Of a stretch of 19,042 bases of DNA, positions 6,942 through 16,820 are shown piece by piece. The DNA is from Rhizobium sp. Q54 (lineage in GTDB: Bacteria; Pseudomonadota; Alphaproteobacteria; Rhizobiales; Beijerinckiaceae): assembly GCA_945903655.1 (NCBI GenBank), contig CAMDOY010000029.1, positions 1-19,042 of the forward strand. The letters are read 5' to 3'. Both the position numbers and the translations under genes were made by a program. The stretch's first letter is position 1; the number at the start of each line of letters is the position of its first letter. Under the pieces are notes generated by a model. That model did not search any database. It was not told the origin of the DNA and saw only the letters and a list, made by a program, of their open reading frames with translations.

Positions 6942-8123
6942 ATGTCTTCATCAGAAGCGGCCAGTGATCTCCGATTGCGGGAAGTCGATGCGCCCCAGAG
7001 CCAGGTGGCGCATTTCGGCGCTGACCAGCCTCTTTCCATGGATGCGGGCGTCGACCTCTCCCCCTTCACCATCGCCTATCAGACCTACGGGACCCTGAAC
7101 GCGGACAAATCCAACGCGGTGCTCATCTGCCACGCCCTGACCGGCGACCAGCATGTGGCGAATGTTCATCCGGTGACGGGCAAGCCTGGCTGGTGGGAGA
7201 TCATGGTGGGCCCGGGCAAGCCCATCGACACCGACCGTTATTTCGTCATCTGCTCGAATGTGCTGGGCGGCTGCATGGGCACCACCGGCCCCGCCTCCAT
7301 CAACCCCGCGACCGGTCGTCCCTGGGGGCTCGACCTGCCTGTCGTGACGATCCGCGACATGGTGCGGGCCCAGGCCATGCTTATCGACCGTCTGGGCATC
7401 GACCAGCTCTTTTGCGTGGCGGGCGGCTCCATGGGCGGCATGCAGGTGCTGCAATGGGCGGCCTCCTATCCCCAGCGCGTCTTCAGCGCCATGCCCATCG
7501 CGGCGGCGGCGCGTCACTCCTCGCAGAACATCGCCTTCCACGAAGTGGGTCGTCAGGCCGTGATGGCCGATCCCGATTGGCGCGCCGGGCGTTATTTCGA
7601 CCATGGGGTGCGCCCCCTCAAGGGCCTCGCGGTGGCGCGCATGGCGGCGCATATCACTTACCTTTCCGACGAGGCCCTGCAGCGCAAATTCGGGCGCAAG
7701 TTGCAGAACCGCGCCGCGCCCACCTTCTCCTTCGATGCGGACTTTCAGATCGAGAGCTACCTGCGCCATCAAGGCTCGAGCTTCGTCGCGCGCTTTGACG
7801 CTAACTCCTATCTCTATGTCACCCGCGCCATGGATTATTTCGACATCGCCGAAGACTATGGCTCGCTGGCCAAGGCCTTCAAGGGTACGCGCACGCGTTT
7901 TTGCGTGGTGTCCTTCACGTCAGACTGGCTCTTTCCCACCAGCGAATCGCGCGCGGTGGTGCATGCGCTCAACGCAGGCGGCGCGGCGGTCTCCTTTGTT
8001 GAAGTCGACACCGACAAGGGCCACGACGCCTTCCTGCTTGATGAGCCCGATCTGCTCGCGGCCACACGGGGTTTTCTGGATTCCGCAGCCCGTGCGCGCG
8101 GCCTCATGGGGGCGGCGCGCTGA
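6942..8123 (+). CDS. metX: Homoserine O-acyltransferase (MetX)
   Basis: This alpha/beta-hydrolase-fold enzyme activates homoserine with acetyl-CoA (or succinyl-CoA) as the first dedicated step of methionine synthesis. The 393-residue protein has the nucleophile elbow GGSMGGMQ with Ser163. Asp328 lies in FTSDWLFP and His361 in KGHDAFLLD, completing the catalytic triad. The oxyanion region is CHALTGDQHV (63-72), and CSNVLGGCMGTTGP (104-117) is strongly conserved in the family. Length is normal. The stop overlaps the metW start by one base (TGATG), so the two are translationally coupled. The MetX fold includes enzymes that use succinyl-CoA, and I cannot decide the acyl donor with certainty from sequence alone. 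A good promoter lies just upstream. Confidence 0.93.
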   Translation: MSSSEAASDLRLREVDAPQSQVAHFGADQPLSMDAGVDLSPFTIAYQTYGTLNADKSNAVLICHALTGDQHVANVHPVTGKPGWWEIMVGPGKPIDTDRYFVICSNVLGGCMGTTGPASINPATGRPWGLDLPVVTIRDMVRAQAMLIDRLGIDQLFCVAGGSMGGMQVLQWAASYPQRVFSAMPIAAAARHSSQNIAFHEVGRQAVMADPDWRAGRYFDHGVRPLKGLAVARMAAHITYLSDEALQRKFGRKLQNRAAPTFSFDADFQIESYLRHQGSSFVARFDANSYLYVTRAMDYFDIAEDYGSLAKAFKGTRTRFCVVSFTSDWLFPTSESRAVVHALNAGGAAVSFVEVDTDKGHDAFLLDEPDLLAATRGFLDSAARARGLMGAAR

Positions 8124-8767
8124 TGGCCTCGGTCTTCGATCAGGAGCGGGCCGCCATGTCCGCAGCGCGCGTCGATTTGTTGCTGATTTCGCAGATGGTG
8201 GAGCGCGGCGCGCGGGTGCTGGATGTGGGCTGCGGCGATGGCGAATTGCTGCGCTTGTTGAGCGAGACGCGCGATGTGGACGCGCGCGGCATTGAGCTCT
8301 CGCAACGCGGCGTGAATGATTGCGTGGCCAAGGGGCTCTTCGTCATTCAGGGCGACGCGGATACGGATCTTGCGGATTATCCCGACGACGCCTTCGACTA
8401 TGTCATTCTCTCGCAGACCCTGCAGGCGACGCGCCAGCCAAGGCGCGTGCTGGAGCAGATGCTCCGCATCGGTCGGCGCGCCATCGTGTCCTTTCCCAAT
8501 TTCGGCCATTGGCGCATTCGCTGGCAGCTCGCCACGCGGGGCCGCATGCCCGTGACGAAGAATCTCTCCTATAGCTGGTACGACACGCCCAATATCCACT
8601 TCTGCACCATCCGCGATTTCGTCGCGACGACGGAAGAGATCAACGCGCATATCGAACGCGCGGTCGCGCTCGACAGCGCTGGCCAGCCCATGCGCTTTTC
8701 CGCGCCCTGGTGGGTGTGGAACATGTTTGGCGAACAGGCGGTCTTCGTGCTGGAACGCGGGCGCTAA
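8123..8767 (+). CDS. metW: Methionine biosynthesis protein MetW
   Basis: The 214-residue protein is a small class I methyltransferase-fold protein with the SAM-binding motif LDVGCGDG (33-40). The conserved C-terminal part includes FPNFGHWRIRWQL and LSYSWYDTPNIHFCT, both hallmarks of MetW. MetW is regularly encoded immediately after metX in proteobacteria, and in some species it is needed for, or stimulates, MetX activity. The one-base overlap with metX fits this. An in-frame ATG 11 codons later (8156) is a possible alternative start, but the overlapping start is the usual arrangement. The gene ends one base before the end of the convergent tspO. Confidence 0.93.
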   Translation: MASVFDQERAAMSAARVDLLLISQMVERGARVLDVGCGDGELLRLLSETRDVDARGIELSQRGVNDCVAKGLFVIQGDADTDLADYPDDAFDYVILSQTLQATRQPRRVLEQMLRIGRRAIVSFPNFGHWRIRWQLATRGRMPVTKNLSYSWYDTPNIHFCTIRDFVATTEEINAHIERAVALDSAGQPMRFSAPWWVWNMFGEQAVFVLERGR

Positions 8768-8768
8768 C

Positions 8769-9260
8769 TTAGTTCATCATGAAGATCGCAAGGTTCAGCG
8801 CGCCTGCGAAAGTGACCCACGCGAGGTAGGGCGGAAAGGCCCAGAACGAGAGCCGGTCCAGCCGCCTGAACGCGATCATGTTCGCCACAATGGACGACCA
8901 CAGAAACACGATCACCACCAGCCCGAGCCCCGGACTGCGCATGCCGAAGAAGGCGATGGACCAGAGCGCGTTGCAGGTGATCTGAATCACAAAGATGATG
9001 ATCGCGCGCTGCCGCCCCGGCGTCTGCGGATCGAGGCGCAGGATGCGATAGAAGGCCACGATCAGCGCGGTGAAAAGCAGGGTCCACACGGGGCCGAAGA
9101 GCCAGTTGGGGGGCGTGAACCAGGGCTTCTGGATCTCCGCGTACCAAGTCGGAATATTCGGCATGGTGGCGGCGTTGCCGATGAAGCTTGCGGCGAAGAC
9201 AACGCAAATCGCTATGGCCGCATGTGCGGCCCTGCCATAGCTTTTCTGCTCTTCTTCCAT
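8769..9260 (-). CDS. tspO: TspO/MBR family tryptophan-rich sensory protein
   Basis: The protein is a five-helix inner- or outer-membrane protein that binds porphyrins and related ligands. From ATG 9260 it has 163 residues, the normal length. Characteristic motifs are YAEIQKPWFTPPNWLFGPVW in the first loop and second helix, NALWSIAFFG in the middle, and PPYLAWVTFAGALN near the end. The frame stays open to 9317 with an alternative upstream start, but the extra 19 residues are charged and unlike the family. In phototrophic alphaproteobacteria TspO modulates photosynthesis-gene expression in response to oxygen, but no photosynthesis genes occur in this window. It lies between metW (convergent) and the metC-like gene (divergent, 77 bp), and no functional tie to methionine synthesis is evident. 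Confidence 0.92.
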   Translation of the reverse strand: MEEEQKSYGRAAHAAIAICVVFAASFIGNAATMPNIPTWYAEIQKPWFTPPNWLFGPVWTLLFTALIVAFYRILRLDPQTPGRQRAIIIFVIQITCNALWSIAFFGMRSPGLGLVVIVFLWSSIVANMIAFRRLDRLSFWAFPPYLAWVTFAGALNLAIFMMN

Positions 9261-9337
9261 ATCTTCACCCGCCGAGTCGTAACGCGCCTGTCGATTGGGT
9301 ATACGTTCCAAAGCCAACCCGGTTTGAAAGTCTTGAG

Positions 9338-10480
9338 ATGACGCAGTGGAAGCCCCGCACCTTTCTCGCCCAGGCGCTCGGCAAGATCGACGCCGCGAGC
9401 CGCGCCATCGTGCCGCCCATCCATGTCTCCACCACCTATGAACGCGATGCGGACAATCAATACCGCTCCGGCAATACCTACGGGCGGCCCAATAACGAAA
9501 CCGTGCGCGAGGCCGAGGCCATTCTTGCGCAGCTTGAGCAGGGCGCGGGCGCCATGGTGCTGGGTTCGGGCATGTCGGCGGCGGTGGCGGTGTTCTCGAC
9601 CCTCTCGCCGGGCGATCATGTCATCGCGCAAAAGGTCATGTATTGGGCCCTGCGCAACTGGCTCGCCACCGAAGGCGTCAGGCGCGGGCTTGAGGTGAGC
9701 TTTGTGGACGCCGCCGACACCGCTGCGGTGGAGGCCGCGTTGCAGCCGGGCCGCACGAAACTCGTCTGGCTGGAGACGCCGTCCAATCCGCTCTGGGAAG
9801 TCTGCGACATCGCCGCCATCGCCAAGGTGGCCCATGCCGCAGGCGCGCGCGTCGCGGTGGATTCCACCTGCGCCACGCCGCTGCTCACCCGCCCGCTGGA
9901 GCTGGGCGCTGATCTCGTGATGCATGCGGCGACGAAATATCTGAATGGACACTCCGATGTGATCGCGGGCGCGCTCATCACCGCCAGGCTCGACGATCTC
10001 TGGACGCGTCTGCAAGGCGTCCGCGCCTCCCATGGCATGATTCTGGGCCCCTTCGAGGCCTTCCTGCTCATTCGCGGCATGCGCACGCTGGACCTGCGGG
10101 TGCGCGCCGCCTGCGCCAGCGCGCTCGATCTGGCGACGCGCTTCAGCGCCCATCCGCAGGTTGAAGCGGTGCTTTATCCGGGCTTGCCGAGCCATCCCCA
10201 GTACGCGCTGGCCTGCCAGCAGATGCGCGGCGGCTTTGGGGGCATGTTGTCGATTCGCGTGAAGGGTGGCGAGGCCCGCGCCATCGCCGCCGCCGCGCGG
10301 GTGCGCCTGTGGAAGCGCGCGACCTCCCTGGGGGGCGTCGAGAGCCTCATCGAACATCGCGCCTCGATAGAGGGCGCCAGCTCGCCCTGTCCGCCGGATC
10401 TCCTGCGTCTTTCGGTTGGCATCGAAGACGTGGATGACCTCTTTGCGGATCTTGCCGCAGCGCTGGATGGCGAATCTTAA
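9338..10480 (+). CDS. metC: Cystathionine beta-lyase / Cys-Met metabolism PLP enzyme
   Basis: The 380-residue protein is a fold-type I PLP enzyme of the cystathionine gamma-synthase/beta-lyase family, most likely converting cystathionine to homocysteine in methionine synthesis. Visible features are PPIHVSTTYERD near the N-terminus, the phosphate-binding YGRPNNET (48-55), LGSGMSAAVAVF, the cofactor Asp175 in VDSTCATP, and the PLP lysine Lys200 in HAATKYLNGHSDV. The SLGGVESLIEH segment near the C-terminus is also conserved. The start ATG 9338 was chosen because the family N-terminus begins there; the open frame extends upstream but would encode unrelated residues. Family members differ in reaction, so beta-lyase is the best call and not a proof. 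It is near metX-metW but transcribed separately. Confidence 0.85.
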   Translation: MTQWKPRTFLAQALGKIDAASRAIVPPIHVSTTYERDADNQYRSGNTYGRPNNETVREAEAILAQLEQGAGAMVLGSGMSAAVAVFSTLSPGDHVIAQKVMYWALRNWLATEGVRRGLEVSFVDAADTAAVEAALQPGRTKLVWLETPSNPLWEVCDIAAIAKVAHAAGARVAVDSTCATPLLTRPLELGADLVMHAATKYLNGHSDVIAGALITARLDDLWTRLQGVRASHGMILGPFEAFLLIRGMRTLDLRVRAACASALDLATRFSAHPQVEAVLYPGLPSHPQYALACQQMRGGFGGMLSIRVKGGEARAIAAAARVRLWKRATSLGGVESLIEHRASIEGASSPCPPDLLRLSVGIEDVDDLFADLAAALDGES

Positions 10481-10591
10481 GGCTTATGGACGAGCCTTGA
10501 ACCTGTTGGGTCGATTGATTCAAAACGCCGGGTCTGAAAAACAGGGCGCAGCGGGGCTGCGATTCGCCCGGCGTCGAGAGCGGGGACAGGA
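10481..10591. other. Spacer between metC-like gene and uppP, with two weak hairpins
   Basis: Right after the stop, AAGGCT (10479-10484) can pair with AGCCTT (10493-10498), but no T-run follows, so it is at best a weak terminator. A second small palindrome, CGCAGC-GGG-GCTGCG (10547-10561), precedes uppP. I find no clear promoter hexamers. Confidence 0.3.
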
Positions 10592-11464
10592 ATGGCTGAG
10601 GTTTGCACGCAGGGCGTTGATACCGGTTTCGTCGCCCTTGGCTACGCCAAGGTCGCTGTGCTCGGCGTGGTGCAGGGAATCACCGAGCTTCTGCCGATTT
10701 CCTCCACCGCCCATATGCGCATTGTCCCGGCCTTGCTGGGCTGGCAGGACCCTGGCTCAGCCTTTTCGGCGGCCATGCAGATGGCGGCGCTGGCGGCGGT
10801 CATCAGCTATTTCTGGCGCGACATGCGCGGCCTCGCGGTGGGCTCGGTGCAGGCGCTGGCGCGTCGGGATTTCGATGACTGGAATTTCCGCTTCGTCATC
10901 TGGATCGGCCTTGGCACGATCCCCATCGGCCTTGTGGGCCTCGCCATGTCGAAGCTGCTCAACACCTGCGGTTCGCCCTTGCGCACCCTGCCGGTCATTG
11001 GCGTCTCCTGCATTGTCATGGCGGTTCTGCTCGGCATTGCGGAAATCGTCGCGCGTCACAAACGTACCCTCGATCATGTGACCCTCAAGGACACGATGAT
11101 CGTCGGTCTCGCCCAGGTCGGCGCGCTGATCCCAGGCATTTCCCGCTCGGGCTCCACCCTGACGGCGGCCCTGTTCCTGGGCCTCAAGCGTGAGGAGGCC
11201 GCGAAGTTCTCTTTCCTGCTGGGCCTGCCCGCCATCGCGCTGGCGGGGCTGAAGGAATTTTTCGTGTTGTGGCGGGCGGATCTCGACGCCCATGGCTGGG
11301 GCATTCTGTTTGTGGGCCTGCTTGTGGCCTCCATCTCCGCCTTCTTGGCGATCTGGACCCTCATGCATATTCTCGAGCGTTTTTCGTCCTGGCCCTTCGT
11401 GATCTATCGCGGGCTCATGGGCGTGTTTCTGCTGACCGCGTTTTATTTCGGATGGCTGGCGTAA
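10592..11464 (+). CDS. uppP: Undecaprenyl-diphosphatase UppP (BacA)
   Basis: This integral membrane phosphatase recycles undecaprenyl pyrophosphate to the monophosphate carrier used for peptidoglycan and other envelope polymers, and its overproduction gives bacitracin resistance. The 290-residue protein carries the first active-site motif GVVQGITELLPISSTAH (residues 25-41, with Glu32) and the second, PGISRSGST (181-189, with Arg185). About seven to eight hydrophobic segments fit the family. The ATG 10592 follows a purine-rich GGGGACAGG. Downstream it runs head-on toward clpB, with a terminator hairpin between. Confidence 0.94.
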   Translation: MAEVCTQGVDTGFVALGYAKVAVLGVVQGITELLPISSTAHMRIVPALLGWQDPGSAFSAAMQMAALAAVISYFWRDMRGLAVGSVQALARRDFDDWNFRFVIWIGLGTIPIGLVGLAMSKLLNTCGSPLRTLPVIGVSCIVMAVLLGIAEIVARHKRTLDHVTLKDTMIVGLAQVGALIPGISRSGSTLTAALFLGLKREEAAKFSFLLGLPAIALAGLKEFFVLWRADLDAHGWGILFVGLLVASISAFLAIWTLMHILERFSSWPFVIYRGLMGVFLLTAFYFGWLA

Positions 11465-11480
11465 GCCGTCCCCCTCGCGC

Positions 11481-11511
11481 AAAACAAAAGGGCGGATTGC
11501 TAGCCGCCCTT
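11481..11511 (-). terminator. Rho-independent terminator of clpB (possibly bidirectional)
   Basis: AAGGGCGG (11488-11495) and CCGCCCTT (11504-11511) form a perfect 8-bp stem with an 8-base loop. Read on the minus strand, the stem is followed by TTGTTTTG, a good terminator tail 22 bp after the clpB stop. On the plus strand the tail is poor, so stopping of uppP transcripts is less certain. Confidence 0.75.
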
Positions 11512-11532
11512 CGCATGTAAAACCAACCCGCC

Positions 11533-14181
<2,649 letters not shown>

Positions 14182-14265
14182 CATGACCTCCTGGACCCCC
14201 GGACCCGCCCCGAAGCGGCGCGACCGGCGTCTGCGAATCGGCCCCCGAAGGCGACCGTGCTCCAG

Positions 14266-14294
14266 ATGTAGGGAGCCCCTTTGTCCAGTGGAAG
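14266..14294 (-). promoter_or_regulatory. Candidate heat-shock (RpoH-like) promoter of clpB
   Basis: On the minus strand CTTCCA (14294-14289) and CTACAT (14271-14266) are 17 bases apart. This loosely resembles the alphaproteobacterial RpoH pattern (CTTGAC, then CTATAT). The leader to the clpB start would be about 75 bases. The -35 matches only in the CTT core, so this is tentative. Confidence 0.3.
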
Positions 14295-14317
14295 GGGCGG
14301 CCTTTCCAACCGCCCCT
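14293..14317 (+). terminator. Terminator-like hairpin between the divergent clpB and reductase genes
   Basis: AGGGGCGG (14293-14300) pairs perfectly with CCGCCCCT (14310-14317) around a 9-base loop, followed on the plus strand by CTTTCTT. No plus-strand gene lies upstream that would need terminating. It may block stray transcription into the reductase or be a remnant. Its stem is nearly the same as those at 11488-11511 and 15448-15473. Confidence 0.5.
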
Positions 14318-14322
14318 CTTTC

Positions 14323-14336
14323 TTGATACGGATCAA
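14323..14336. promoter_or_regulatory. FNR/FixK-type binding site upstream of the reductase
   Basis: TTGAT-ACGG-ATCAA is a perfect copy of the FNR/FixK consensus TTGAT-N4-ATCAA. It lies 68 bases upstream of the reductase ATG at 14405 and 139 or more bases from the clpB start, so the reductase is the more likely target. The exact transcript start is not clear: GATGCT at 14363-14368 is a weak -10 candidate, which would centre the box near -45. Control by oxygen limitation is inferred from the motif. Confidence 0.7.
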
Positions 14337-14404
14337 TCAGGCGGGGCTGTCGTTCGGCCTCCGATGCTTTTAAGCTGAGCCAAATTCAAAACCGGTGGGA
14401 GACC

Positions 14405-15415
14405 ATGCCTCAGATCACCATACCCAGCGCCAACATCACCTTTGAATGCGACGAGCACGACACCGTGTTGCGCGCCGGTCTGCGGGCCGGGCTTGGCATG
14501 CCCTATGAGTGCAACGTCGGCTCTTGCGGCAATTGCCGCATCGAGGTTCTGAGCGGCGAGGTCGTCCACGAGCGCGAGAACCCGCCCGGCTGGAACGAGC
14601 GCGACAAGGCCCGCAACCGTTATCTGGGCTGTCAGGCCCGCCCGACCGGCGATTGCACGATAAAGGTCCCCATGCGGCAGGAGTACAAGAGCCAGTTCCT
14701 GCCCGTGCGCACCACGGGCAAGCTCGTCGCCATCGAGGACATCACCCACGACATCCGCGAATTCCGTTTCGCGCTTGCTGCGCCCAACGGCTTCCTGCCC
14801 GGCCAATATGCGCTGCTCGGCGTGCCCGGCGTCGCGGGCGGACGGGCCTATTCCATGGCCAATGCGGGCGAGCCCGGCCAGTGGGACTTCCAGATCCGCC
14901 GCGTACCCGGCGGCGAAGTCACCAGCGTCCTCTTCGACAAGCTGCAAGTGGGCGACGAGGTCGGCCTCGACGGGCCCTATGGCATGGCTTACTTCCGCGA
15001 CGAATCGCCGCGTGACCTGCTGTGCATGGCCGGCGGCTCGGGCCTCTCGCCCATGATCTCCATCGCCCGCGCCTTCGCCGCCTCCACGATGTCGCCGGAG
15101 CGCAAGCTGCATTTCATCTATGGCGGGCGCACCCCCCGCGACATCTGCGGCGAATCGATCCTCAAGACCCTGCCAGGCTTCGGCACGCGGATCTTCTACC
15201 ACTGCGCGATTTCAGACACCGCCCATGCGGATTCGGCGGGCTGGACGGGGCGCACCGGCTTCGTGCCCGATCTGGCGGTCGAACTCTTCGAGGGCAAGAT
15301 CGCCGAGATGGAAATCTATTTCGCTGGCCCCCCGCCCATGGCCGACGCCATCATGAAAATGGCGATCACCCACAAGGCGCCTGCCGCCCAGCTGCATTTC
15401 GACAAGTTCTATTGA
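14405..15415 (+). CDS. Ferredoxin-FAD-NAD(P)H reductase, oxygenase-reductase type
   Basis: The 336-residue protein has three domains in order. First is a plant-type [2Fe-2S] ferredoxin domain with cluster cysteines 36, 41, 44 and 76 in CNVGSCGNC and LGCQARP. Next is an FAD domain with RAYSMAN (147-153) and GPYG (190-193). Last is an NAD(P)H domain with AGGSGLSP (209-216) and FAGPPPM (307-313). It ends in HFDKFY, as in reductase components of soluble di-iron monooxygenases and aromatic dioxygenases. Such proteins pass electrons from NADH through FAD to the iron-sulfur cluster and on to an oxygenase. No oxygenase gene is nearby, so the acceptor is unknown. A GGGAG ribosome site lies just before ATG 14405. 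The upstream FNR/FixK box suggests expression at low oxygen, which is unusual if its only partner used O2. Confidence 0.85.
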   Translation: MPQITIPSANITFECDEHDTVLRAGLRAGLGMPYECNVGSCGNCRIEVLSGEVVHERENPPGWNERDKARNRYLGCQARPTGDCTIKVPMRQEYKSQFLPVRTTGKLVAIEDITHDIREFRFALAAPNGFLPGQYALLGVPGVAGGRAYSMANAGEPGQWDFQIRRVPGGEVTSVLFDKLQVGDEVGLDGPYGMAYFRDESPRDLLCMAGGSGLSPMISIARAFAASTMSPERKLHFIYGGRTPRDICGESILKTLPGFGTRIFYHCAISDTAHADSAGWTGRTGFVPDLAVELFEGKIAEMEIYFAGPPPMADAIMKMAITHKAPAAQLHFDKFY

Positions 15416-15441
15416 GCCTTACGCGGGGCTCAACCAGGCGC

Positions 15442-15480
15442 AAAAAGAAGGGGCGGCTCGCGGGCCGCCCCTTTTTGTTT
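15442..15480. terminator. Bidirectional terminator between the reductase and DUF4167 genes
   Basis: AAGGGGCGGC (15448-15457) and GCCGCCCCTT (15464-15473) form a perfect 10-bp stem with a 6-base loop. T-runs flank it on both strands (TTTGTTTTG on plus, CTTTTTG on minus). It sits 27-65 bp after the reductase stop and just beyond the DUF4167 stop at 15484, so it can end both convergent transcripts. Confidence 0.85.
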
Positions 15481-15483
15481 TGA

Positions 15484-16440
15484 TCATTCGGCGACGGGCA
15501 GATCGCCCTGGGCGCTGGCCTCGGGGGCCTCGCCCTCCGGACGCTTGCGCCGACGCCGCGGCCGCAGGTGATAGCCGCCGACCTCGCCCTCGGGACGCTG
15601 ATCGGGCTCGGCGTTCACCACGGGCTGGGGCGCCTCGGGCTCGGGGACCATCACGCGCACGGGCGAGGTGATGAAAGAGGGCAGGGCGGCGGCGACGGGG
15701 GCTTCAGCCTCGACAGGCGCCTCCACACGGGGCTCGCGGAAGCCTTCGCGGGGCTGCTGGTCATTGCGGAACTCGCGGGGCGGGCGATTCTCGCGACCGC
15801 GATTGTTGAAGCGGCCCTGACCATTCTGGTTGCGGTCTTGCTGCTCCGGGCGATCCTGCCGGTCTTGCCGATCCCGGAAGGGTCGTTCGGGACGGGGCTG
15901 GCGCTCGCCCTGGTAGGGCTGGCCATGCTGGCGCTCGCCGCCAAAGGCGGGGCGGTCGATGAAGGGCTGGGGCTGGTTCGGCGGCGCCATGGGCGGCTGC
16001 TGGGGCTGCTGTCCGCCGAAGGAGGGCTGGCCATAGGGCTGCTGCTGGGCGCCATACTGCTGCTGCGGTGGCTGGCTGAACCGCTCGGGCGGCGAGGCGA
16101 AACGGTCGGGAAGCCCGCTCATGTCGTCATCGTCGTCCATCTCTTCCATGTCGGGCTCGCCGGGGGCGCGCACATAGCCCATCTGGGCCTGGGCCTGGGC
16201 CAGCTGCGCCGAGGCGATCAGGCGGAAATAATGTTCTGCGTGCTGCAGATAGCTTTCGGCCATCACGGGGTCGCCGGAGGATTGGGCGTCGCGGGCGAGC
16301 TGGAGATATTTCTCCGCCACATGTTGGGCGGTTCCCCGGATTTTCACGTCCGGACCATTCGACTCATAGGTGCGGGTGAGCGGATTGGGACCCTTGCGGT
16401 TGTTGCGACCGCGCATGCGCTTATTCTGACCTGGTCTCAT
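15484..16440 (-). CDS. DUF4167 domain-containing protein
   Basis: The 318-residue protein has the DUF4167 domain at its N-terminus (about residues 8-85). It begins with a basic stretch (MRGRNNRKGPNPL) and continues with NGPDVKIRGTAQHVAEKYLQ and AESYLQHAEHYFRLI, the clearest family marks. An acidic patch (EEMDDDDD) and a long disordered region follow, rich in Gln, Pro, Arg and Asn (about 110-230), with repeats such as RQDRQDR and PYGQP. The end is again basic (HLRPRRRRKR). The composition suggests RNA binding or condensate-like behaviour, but no activity is established to my knowledge. The family is essentially alphaproteobacterial and its gene usually follows prmC. The ATG at 16440 has AAGGA upstream at a suitable distance. 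Confidence 0.85.
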   Translation of the reverse strand: MRPGQNKRMRGRNNRKGPNPLTRTYESNGPDVKIRGTAQHVAEKYLQLARDAQSSGDPVMAESYLQHAEHYFRLIASAQLAQAQAQMGYVRAPGEPDMEEMDDDDDMSGLPDRFASPPERFSQPPQQQYGAQQQPYGQPSFGGQQPQQPPMAPPNQPQPFIDRPAFGGERQHGQPYQGERQPRPERPFRDRQDRQDRPEQQDRNQNGQGRFNNRGRENRPPREFRNDQQPREGFREPRVEAPVEAEAPVAAALPSFITSPVRVMVPEPEAPQPVVNAEPDQRPEGEVGGYHLRPRRRRKRPEGEAPEASAQGDLPVAE

Positions 16441-16820
16441 CGAAGATCCTTGGGTGCGTCCTCAGGCCTGGCTTTGGCTTCGCCCGCCGGGCTTTCTCCA
16501 TCAGCGGATCATTGGCGCAACCGCGCCCAAGAGGAGCCTTGACTCCAGCCTGACTGATCCGGCCCGCAGCCTCCATGGGATGGCCTCGGACACGAGTTTC
16601 GATCTGCCTCTCAGAGATCGAAATTTGGAAATGACCGCCTTGGGAACGTTTTGTCTCGACCGGAACGATCCTGAGAGGAGCCTGAAGTTTCAGCCCCCCG
16701 GAACGCTTCATTACGGTGTTTGAGTTCTGCGTCAGCCCATTCAAGGCGATCTACTGCATCTAACCTAGTCGCTTTCGGCTCATTCGCCAAGGGGGGCGGG
16801 CGCAAAATATCCCGGTACAG
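16441..16820. other. 380-bp spacer between prmC and DUF4167 without a convincing gene
   Basis: The GC content is lower than in the flanking genes. A long inverted repeat, TTTCGATCT (16597-16605) and AGATCGAAA (16615-16623), with 9-base loop, is the main structure. GGAACG occurs three times between 16640 and 16700. A 107-codon minus-strand frame crosses the region but has no recognisable domain or ribosome site. The spacer probably serves as a long DUF4167 leader or holds an intergenic repeat; I cannot say which. Confidence 0.4.
16597..16623. repeat. Inverted repeat (9-bp perfect arms)
   Basis: Perfect arms of 9 bp with a 9-base loop, extendable to 11 pairs with G-T pairing. There is no T-run on either side, so it is not an intrinsic terminator. 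It may be a structured part of the DUF4167 leader or an intergenic palindromic element. Confidence 0.5.

Noticed and set aside
15568..16542. A 324-codon hydrophobic plus-strand frame opposite DUF4167
   Set aside because: The Leu/Gly/Ala-rich pattern is the mirror of Gln/Pro/Arg codons in DUF4167. It has no ribosome site or membrane-protein family match, and DUF4167 is clearly the real gene.
16640..16720. EcfG-type stress promoters at the GGAACG copies
   Set aside because: The GGAAC elements are not followed by GTT at the 16-17 base spacing that this promoter type needs.
16421..16744. A 107-codon minus-strand frame in the prmC-DUF4167 spacer
   Set aside because: It overlaps the DUF4167 start in another frame and has no ribosome site and no family resemblance.
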